Assembly: GCF_040024445.1 (NCBI RefSeq)
Contig: NZ_CP157276.1
Location: 434,001 to 498,000, forward strand
Source: Prescottella soli
GTDB lineage: Bacteria; Actinomycetota; Actinomycetes; Mycobacteriales; Mycobacteriaceae
Direction of reading: 5' to 3'
Length of the DNA: 64,000 nt
Below the pieces are notes generated by a model that did no database searches, was not told the DNA's origin, and saw nothing but the letters and a program-made list of their open reading frames with translations. The stretch's first letter is position 1. Each line of letters starts with the position of its first letter. The position numbers and the translations under genes are program-made. Below, one piece after another: positions 58,499-64,000 of the stretch.

Positions 58499-59374
58499 TT
58501 GAACGATTCGCGTAAGAGCAATTTCGACCAGACGTCGACCACTACCCGATGCGGGCTCATGTCACGAACCCGCATCGCCGGCGTAGCCACCCTGGCCGCG
58601 GCCGGCCTGATCGGAAACGCCGTTTTCGGACCGCTCGCGTCCGGTAACGCCGAGCCCCTGCCGGCAGCCCCGGCAGCGCTGACAGCCCCCGCCGCCGCAG
58701 CGGCACCGGCGCAGTTCCTCGAGTCCACGGGCCTGCTGAAGGCGCTCAACCTGCCGGACTCGACCCCCGTGCCCGCCCCGGCCCCTAATCCGCAAGCCAG
58801 CATCATCCCGGCCATCGCACCCCCACCCCCGCCCCCGCCGCCCGCACCGGCGTCCGTCACGCTCGACGAACTCGTGAGCATCGTGCCGCAGGTGTCACCC
58901 GCGCAGCTCGCCGGCTACGTCGCGCCGCTGAACGACGCACTGGCGAAGGCCGCCATCGACACCCCGGTGCGCAAGGCCGCGTTCATCTCGCAGCTCGTCG
59001 TCGAGTCGGATTCGTTCCGCACGTTCGAGGAGTACGCGTCCGGCCGCGCCTACGAGGGGCGCTCGGACCTCGGTAACGTCGCGCCCGGCGACGGCGAGCG
59101 CTACAAGGGCCGCGGAGCCATCCAGGTCACCGGCCGCCACAACTACGAGAGCGTCAGCAACTACCTCGGCATCGACTTCGTCGCGCATCCCGAGCTCATG
59201 TCGACGCCGGAGAACGCCTTCGACACCGCCGCCTGGTACTGGCAGTCCCGCAACCTCAACGCCGTGTCGGATACCGGCAGCATCGAGAGCGTCTCGCGCA
59301 TCGTCAACGGCGGCACGAACGGCCTGTCGCAGCGCATCGACAGCTTCCAGCGCGCGCTCGGGGTCCTCCACTAG
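58499..59374 (+). CDS. Secreted glycoside hydrolase family 19-like protein
   Basis: A 291-residue exported protein. A signal peptide (RIAGVATLAAAGLIGNAVFG) is followed by an Ala/Pro-rich linker with an eight-proline run. The last ~170 residues are a GH19/lysozyme-like domain: KAAFISQLVVESDSFRTFEE with the catalytic Glu, then GERYKGRGAIQVTGRHNYES and FDTAAWYWQSRNLN. It probably cleaves chitin-like or peptidoglycan glycans. TTG 58499 is preferred as start because GGAG lies eight bases upstream; ATG 58559 would give a shorter, more usual signal peptide. Controlled by CRP/GlxR-like sites. Confidence 0.8.
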   Translation: MNDSRKSNFDQTSTTTRCGLMSRTRIAGVATLAAAGLIGNAVFGPLASGNAEPLPAAPAALTAPAAAAAPAQFLESTGLLKALNLPDSTPVPAPAPNPQASIIPAIAPPPPPPPPAPASVTLDELVSIVPQVSPAQLAGYVAPLNDALAKAAIDTPVRKAAFISQLVVESDSFRTFEEYASGRAYEGRSDLGNVAPGDGERYKGRGAIQVTGRHNYESVSNYLGIDFVAHPELMSTPENAFDTAAWYWQSRNLNAVSDTGSIESVSRIVNGGTNGLSQRIDSFQRALGVLH

Positions 59375-59399
59375 AGATCGACCGACGAGAGTCTCCAGG

Positions 59400-59429
59400 T
59401 TGAGTTTTCGGACACCCGAACTCTATAGT
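59400..59429 (+). promoter_or_regulatory. mntH promoter with an internal palindrome
   Basis: TTGAGT (59400-59405), 18-base spacer, TATAGT (59424-59429). The spacer holds TTCGG-ACAC-CCGAA (59407-59420), a palindrome ideally placed for a repressor. A metal-responsive repressor such as MntR is the natural candidate, but I do not recognise its consensus. Confidence 0.5.
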
Positions 59430-59484
59430 GCGAAGAGGCGAATAACCGACCATCGGCTGTTCGAGAAGCGCCCTGTGGAGATCA

Positions 59485-60738
59485 GTGAGCACCGATATCG
59501 ACGCACCCGCCCCGCACCGTCCGCGGGGCGGTTTGCGTTCCGTAGCCCTGCTGGGCCCGGCGTTCGTCGCCGCGATCGCATACGTCGATCCCGGTAACGT
59601 CGCCGCGAACCTCACCGCGGGCGCGAAGTACGGCTACCTGCTGATCTGGGTGCTGGTCCTCGCCAACGCGATGGCCGTGCTGATCCAGTACCTGTCCGCC
59701 AAGCTCGGCCTCGTCACCGGGCACTCGCTGCCCGAGATGCTCGGCATGCGGCTCCGCACGGGCAATCGGCGCGCATTCTGGGTGCAGGCCGAGGTGATGG
59801 CGGCGGCGACCGACCTGGCCGAGGTGATCGGCGGCGCCGTCGCACTCCACCTGCTGTTCGGGCTGCCGCTGCTCGTCGGCGGTCTGATCACCGGTGTCGT
59901 CTCGATGGTGATCCTGTCGATCCAGTCCCGCCGTGGACAGCGGGCCTTCGAGTTCGTGGTGATGGGTCTGCTCGCGATCATCACGATCGGGTTCCTCGCC
60001 GGACTCGCGTTCACCGACGTCTCGGGCCGCGACGCCGCCGAGGGTCTCGTCCCCCGCTTCGACGGCGCCGAAACCGTCCTCCTGGCCGCCGGCATGCTCG
60101 GAGCCACGGTGATGCCCCACGCGATCTACCTGCACTCCGCGCTCGCCCGCGACCGGCACGGCGCCGCGGGGCACGGGCCCCGGCTGCACCGACTGTTGCG
60201 CATCACCCGATGGGACGTCGCGAGCGCGTTGGTCGTCGCCGGCGGCGTGAACATCGGCATGCTGCTGTTGGCCGCGTCCGCGCTGCGTGGTGTCCCCGAC
60301 ACCGACAGCATCGAGGGCGCGCACGCCGCGATCGAGGCGTCCCTCGGCCCGGGCGTCGCGATCGTGTTCGGTGTCGGCCTGCTCGCGTCGGGCCTGGCGT
60401 CCACCTCGGTCGGCTGCGCCGCCGGGTCCGAGATCATGCGCGGACTGCTGAACATGCGGATCCCGGTGCTGACGCGTCGGGTCGTCACGCTGATCCCGGC
60501 GCTGATCGTGCTCGGCATCGGCGTGGACCCCACCTACGCGCTGGTCATCAGCCAGGTCGTGCTGAGCCTGTGCATCCCGTTCGCCCTGATCCCGCTGGTG
60601 CGCATGACGTCCGACCGGGAACTCATGGGCCCCGAACGCAACGCCCCGGCCACGACGGCCGTCGCCTGGTTCTGCGCCGGGCTGATCATCGCGCTCAACA
60701 TCGCGCTCCTGTGGCTGACCTTCACCGGGGCGAGCTGA
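59485..60738 (+). CDS. mntH: Nramp-family divalent metal (Mn2+/Fe2+) transporter
   Basis: A 417-residue permease with about 11 transmembrane helices. TM1 carries the metal-binding DPGN (AAIAYVDPGNVAANLTAGAK) and TM6 the matching MPH (GATVMPHAIYLHSALARDR). It imports Mn2+ or Fe2+ with protons. GTG 59485 has GGAG just upstream. Alone in its transcription unit, behind a promoter with a palindrome in the spacer, which fits repression under metal sufficiency. Converges on mgtE with 11 bases between stops. Confidence 0.93.
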   Translation: MSTDIDAPAPHRPRGGLRSVALLGPAFVAAIAYVDPGNVAANLTAGAKYGYLLIWVLVLANAMAVLIQYLSAKLGLVTGHSLPEMLGMRLRTGNRRAFWVQAEVMAAATDLAEVIGGAVALHLLFGLPLLVGGLITGVVSMVILSIQSRRGQRAFEFVVMGLLAIITIGFLAGLAFTDVSGRDAAEGLVPRFDGAETVLLAAGMLGATVMPHAIYLHSALARDRHGAAGHGPRLHRLLRITRWDVASALVVAGGVNIGMLLLAASALRGVPDTDSIEGAHAAIEASLGPGVAIVFGVGLLASGLASTSVGCAAGSEIMRGLLNMRIPVLTRRVVTLIPALIVLGIGVDPTYALVISQVVLSLCIPFALIPLVRMTSDRELMGPERNAPATTAVAWFCAGLIIALNIALLWLTFTGAS

Positions 60739-60749
60739 ATCTCCGAACG

Positions 60750-62108
60750 TCACAGGCCGAGAACGGCTTTGGCGATAAGGAAGTACAGGATCAGTCCGGT
60801 GGCGTCGACGAACGTCGTGATGAACGGATTCGAGAACACCGCCGGATCGGCGCGGACGGCGCGGGCGACCAGCGGCATCATGCCGCCGACGGTCGCAGCC
60901 ATCGTGCACACGGCGAGCAGCGTCAGCCCGATGACCAGGCCGATGTCGTAACCGTAGATCGCGCCGGCCAAAACGTACGCGATCGCGCCGAGGAGAGCGC
61001 CGAGGAACATCCCCACCCGCAGCTCCCTGAGCACGACCCGCACGACGTCCCGAGAACCGATCTCGCCCAGCGCAAGTGCACGGGTGACGGTCGTGGCTGC
61101 CTGATTGCCCGTGTTGCCGCCGGTGCCGACCAGCAACGGCACGAACAGCGCGAGCGTGACGACCCCGTCGAGCGTGGATTCGAATATCTCGAGCACCTGC
61201 ACCGTCAGCGTCGCACCGAGAGCGAGCACCAGCAGCCACACCACGCGGGAGCGGACGATGCGGCGCACCGGTGTGGTCAGATACGGCTGCCGGAGCGGTT
61301 CGGTGCCACTGATCCGGGCCTGGTCCTCGGTGTCGGCTTCCTCGAGGACGCGCAGCGCATCGTCCACGGTGACGATGCCGACGAGCCGGGTCTCCGCGTC
61401 GACGACCGGCAGGGCCAGATGTTTCACCTGCGCGCAGTAGCGGGCGGCGTCCTCGGCGGCCTCGGTGGCGAGGACCCACTCCGCCGGCTGCACGATCTCA
61501 GCGATCGTCGAGTCCGGTGACGCGCGCAGCAGGTCCCGGAGGCTCACGACCCCCACCAGGACACGGTGGCCGTCGGTCACCGGCAGGGTGTACACGGTCT
61601 CCGCGTCGTCGAGCCGGCGCGTCAGTCGCTCCAGCGTCGCGGCCACGGTCAGGTCCGGGTGGGTGGTGACCAGTTCGGTACTCATCCGACGTCCGATCGA
61701 CCCCGCCGGATAGCCGAGGATCGTTGCGGTCAACGCGCGCTCATGGTCGGGCAGCCCGCGCAACAACTCGGTCGCCACCGCCGCGGGCAGCTCGTCGAGC
61801 AGCTCGACACGGTCGTCCGGGTCGAGACCCGCGAACAGCGCCGCGACATCGTCCTCCCGCAGCCCTTCGAGGAGATCACGCTGCAACGTAGGTGGCAGCG
61901 CCTCGAACACCGTCATCGCGAGGTCCTTCGGCAGGACGCGGTACAGCACGGCGCGGTGTGTGCGGTCGAGTCGCTCGAGGACATCCACCACCTGCACGGC
62001 GGTCAGGGGCGCGACGGCCTCGGTGAGTGCCGGCAGATCGGACGCAGCGACCGCCCGTTCGGCCACTCGGATCGGAAAATCGGTGTCGGACGCATCGATT
62101 CGGCTCAT
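60750..62108 (-). CDS. mgtE: MgtE-type magnesium transporter
   Basis: A 452-residue channel. Residues ~15-125 form the MgtE N domain (LPPTLQRDLLEGLREDDVAA, LDPDDRVELLDELPAAVATE), ~130-260 two CBS domains that sense Mg2+, a connecting helix, and five transmembrane helices from ~285 with the pore motif PLLVGTGGNTGNQAATTV. Closes at high cytosolic Mg2+. ATG 62108 is used; ATG 62120 is in frame. Lies 40 bases downstream of the ABM-domain gene on one strand. Confidence 0.93.
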   Translation of the reverse strand: MSRIDASDTDFPIRVAERAVAASDLPALTEAVAPLTAVQVVDVLERLDRTHRAVLYRVLPKDLAMTVFEALPPTLQRDLLEGLREDDVAALFAGLDPDDRVELLDELPAAVATELLRGLPDHERALTATILGYPAGSIGRRMSTELVTTHPDLTVAATLERLTRRLDDAETVYTLPVTDGHRVLVGVVSLRDLLRASPDSTIAEIVQPAEWVLATEAAEDAARYCAQVKHLALPVVDAETRLVGIVTVDDALRVLEEADTEDQARISGTEPLRQPYLTTPVRRIVRSRVVWLLVLALGATLTVQVLEIFESTLDGVVTLALFVPLLVGTGGNTGNQAATTVTRALALGEIGSRDVVRVVLRELRVGMFLGALLGAIAYVLAGAIYGYDIGLVIGLTLLAVCTMAATVGGMMPLVARAVRADPAVFSNPFITTFVDATGLILYFLIAKAVLGL

Positions 62109-62148
62109 CGACTGCACCATAGCCCGCCGCCCGACATCCCGCCGGGCG

Positions 62149-63117
62149 TCAGGGCAACGACCACACCACCGTCGTGACGAGCCAGAAGACAACCGCCGCG
62201 GCCGCCAGGAACCCGATCGACACCGCCGTCCCGATGGCGTCGATGCGCCGCCCGGCGGGGCCGTCGGGCTCGAGCCAGAAGCGCAGCGCGCGGGTGACGA
62301 TCGGCATCACCACGCAGGTCAGCAGGCTCACCGACGCGATGTTCCCGATCAGCAGACTCGCCCACAGCGGCGCGCCCGGCCACAGCTCGTCGATCACGAC
62401 GGTGAGCACGACGACGAGCGGATAGAGCCCGACCAGCACCGACAGCGCGGTCTTCCACGACGGCACCGCGCTGCCCGCCGCCCCGCGCGTCGGGAACCAG
62501 GATCCGTACGGGTTCGGGATCGGGCCGACGCTGAAGTCCTGGAACGCCTTACCTTCCGCGAGCAGCGCCGCACGTTCCGGCGACTCGAGCCAGCGGTCGA
62601 GGTGCTCCTGCGAGTCGAACGTGAACAGGATCGTCCACTCGTTCTGGACACCCGGTATCGGCGCGTGCCGTTCCGAGCCGCGGAACCCGGGAAACCGCGT
62701 CTCCGCGTCGTCGATCCGCTGCTGCCACGCGAGGAACTCGGATTCACGCCCCGGCACCGGCGGGTGGGAGACGACGACGGTGACCGCCTCCGTCCCCGGT
62801 TCGCCGAGCAGGATGTGCTGCGTCGGAGGCGCATCGAACATCGTGCGCGCCCGCTCCACGAGGTCGCGCCGCCGGGCACTGTCCAACCAGCGCCGGAGAT
62901 TCTCCAGCGAATCGAACAGGTAGACGACCGACCACGCACGCGTACCGCCGGCCGGCGGGTTCACGTCCGTTCCCAGGAAGCCCGCGAACGATGCTGCAGC
63001 CGAATCCATCTCGTCCTGCCACCGCCGGAAGGCGGCGTCCGAACCCGGCCGCACCAGATGCGTGACGACCACGGTCGCCGGTGAGCGGTGGCGGGCCGTG
63101 GCATCCCGGTCCGCCAT
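62149..63117 (-). CDS. Protein with two ABM-like domains and a membrane anchor
   Basis: A 322-residue protein. Two dimeric alpha/beta-barrel (antibiotic-biosynthesis-monooxygenase-like) domains lie at ~12-105 (TVVVTHLVRPGSDAAFRRWQ) and ~110-200 (TVVVSHPPVPGRESEFLAWQ), each with the F-x-GF-x-G pattern (FAGFLGTD, FPGFRGSE). The last ~110 residues form three hydrophobic segments. Single ABM domains pair as dimers, so the tandem makes an intramolecular pair tied to the membrane. Activity unknown. Upstream of mgtE and divergent from the GNAT-AAA gene; the 236 bases between starts show no recognisable element. Confidence 0.78.
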   Translation of the reverse strand: MADRDATARHRSPATVVVTHLVRPGSDAAFRRWQDEMDSAAASFAGFLGTDVNPPAGGTRAWSVVYLFDSLENLRRWLDSARRRDLVERARTMFDAPPTQHILLGEPGTEAVTVVVSHPPVPGRESEFLAWQQRIDDAETRFPGFRGSERHAPIPGVQNEWTILFTFDSQEHLDRWLESPERAALLAEGKAFQDFSVGPIPNPYGSWFPTRGAAGSAVPSWKTALSVLVGLYPLVVVLTVVIDELWPGAPLWASLLIGNIASVSLLTCVVMPIVTRALRFWLEPDGPAGRRIDAIGTAVSIGFLAAAAVVFWLVTTVVWSLP

Positions 63118-63353
63118 GTCAGTATTGGTGTCTGTCCGGCGTCATGTCCGATTCGCCTCCGGAGCGTCGCGGTACACCTGGCCACAATTTACCCACGCGG
63201 TGAGGCTCCCCACACGGGATTACACCTGATCGTCGCCGTGACCTGCCCCTTTCCCGCATCTCGTAGCCGAATCGATTCCGCGCACGCCCTGACAGCCCCG
63301 GCACCGACGTGTCTACTGGGGGAACACCGACGAGTGGATCGAGGTGAGCGCAG

Positions 63354-64000
63354 ATGCCGGTGTGGCGATTGCGAGACTTCCAGAACGACGACCTGGATCA
63401 GGCCATTCAGATCTGGGACCAGAGCAGGCCCCCCGGGTCGCCCGAGCCCGTCTTCACACTCGCCGAGGTGATGGCGGCCGCGCGGGCGGGCCAACCCGCG
63501 GTCGTCGCGGTCGTCGGGGACGAACTCGTGGGCATGGCGATGGCGCAGGTCCACGGCGAACGCGCGTGGATCCTGCTCGTCGCGCTCGGCTCGCGGTGGC
63601 GCAACCGCGGTATCGGCAGCGACCTGCTCGCCCATCTCGAGCGGCGGCTGCGCGCCGCGGGCGCACACCGGATCTCGGCGGTGCTGCCCGAGGCCGCCAC
63701 CGGCACGGCCGCGTTCGAGCACTCCGGCTACCGGCGCCGCGACGGCCTCGTCTACTACGAACTGCTCGAGCCCCTGGGCCCGGACGAGACGCTTCTCAGC
63801 GAACTCGGCGGGCGCGTCATGCCGAGCGGCCTGTGGCAGAAGGTGTCCGGGATGGAGGCCGTCAAGGACGTCATCGAACTGCGAATCGTGTCGCCCCTCG
63901 AGCACCCGGACGTCGCGGACCGGTACGGCGTCACACCGCCCAAGGCCGTCATCCTGTTCGGGCCACCGGGCACCGGCAAGACGAGCTTCGCGAAGGCCAT
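63354..64000 (+). CDS. GNAT acetyltransferase-AAA+ ATPase fusion, 3' end missing
   Basis: The gene runs off the window after ~215 codons. Residues ~1-145 are a GNAT domain (LLVALGSRWRNRGIGSDLLA with the acetyl-CoA loop RNRGIG, and AFEHSGYRRRDGL). Then SGMEAVKDVIELRIVSPLEH leads to the Walker A GPPGTGKTSFAKA of an AAA+ module similar to FtsH/proteasomal ATPases. ATG 63354 is well spaced from GAGGTG (63341-63346). The combination is found in some actinobacteria; its role is not known to me. Confidence 0.8.
   Translation, partial: MPVWRLRDFQNDDLDQAIQIWDQSRPPGSPEPVFTLAEVMAAARAGQPAVVAVVGDELVGMAMAQVHGERAWILLVALGSRWRNRGIGSDLLAHLERRLRAAGAHRISAVLPEAATGTAAFEHSGYRRRDGLVYYELLEPLGPDETLLSELGGRVMPSGLWQKVSGMEAVKDVIELRIVSPLEHPDVADRYGVTPPKAVILFGPPGTGKTSFAKA

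Overview
The window is a chromosomal segment of a GC-rich mycolate-group actinobacterium, most likely Rhodococcus or a close relative. This rests on pervasive GC3 codon bias, GTG/TTG starts, many 4-base start/stop overlaps, a complete Pup-proteasome locus, F420-type enzymes, and a gene order that closely follows the Mycobacterium tuberculosis cob - pepE - helY - tatCA - pafCBA - prcAB - pup - dop - mpa - trmI - hisG/E - metH - PAC2 segment (from memory of the Rv2066-Rv2125 region; no alignment was run). The genus call is inference.

Left part (1-10.7 kb): the 3' part of a fused cobIJ gene, then an accessory block: an uncharacterised protein coupled to a divergent cold-shock-like protein, a DUF6226 protein, a FadR-type regulator with its own operator and a coupled fatty-acid-hydroxylase-family membrane enzyme, a DUF4287 protein, a rhomboid-like membrane protein, an FMO/SDR oxidoreductase pair, an IS481 transposase remnant, and a TetR/MFS-efflux pair with matching operator-like sites.

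Cobalamin block (10.7-15.3 kb, minus strand): a five-gene chain (DprE2-like SDR, cobL, cobM, cobK, SMI1/KNR4-like protein) in which every neighbouring pair overlaps by four bases. A putative F420-dependent biliverdin reductase diverges from it.

Conserved core (15.8-37 kb): secreted protein, pepE, a 5'-3' exonuclease, DUF4333 protein, helY, tatC, tatA, pafC, pafB, pafA, a PAP2-diacylglycerol-kinase fusion, prcA, prcB, pup, dop, a deazaflavin reductase, then a HEAT-repeat protein, a MerR regulator fused to HEAT-like repeats and a NUDIX hydrolase, and finally mpa. Pup is deamidated by Dop, ligated to targets by PafA, and unfolded by Mpa into the PrcAB chamber. PafBC is a DNA-damage-responsive regulator.

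Metabolic block (37-49.7 kb): MTB12-like lipoprotein, trmI, a RecB-like nuclease coupled to a thioesterase, hisG, hisE, an RluA-type pseudouridine synthase, trhO, a HAD phosphatase, cobalamin-dependent metH, a PAC2 protein and an MFS transporter.

System of most interest (49.9-58.2 kb): four co-directional genes encoding a winged-helix protein and JetA-, JetB- and JetC-like subunits of a type II Wadjet-like SMC complex. The topoisomerase-VI-like nuclease subunit JetD is absent: a terminator-like hairpin follows jetC and then an unrelated cell-wall hydrolase gene. It could be a nuclease-less SMC system, a Wadjet using a remote nuclease, or a decaying locus.

Right end (58.3-64 kb): a secreted GH19-family hydrolase behind paired CRP/GlxR-like sites, an Nramp manganese transporter with a palindrome inside its promoter, mgtE, a double ABM-domain membrane protein, and the start of a GNAT-AAA+ fusion gene cut by the window edge. 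No rRNA, tRNA or CRISPR array was recognised.
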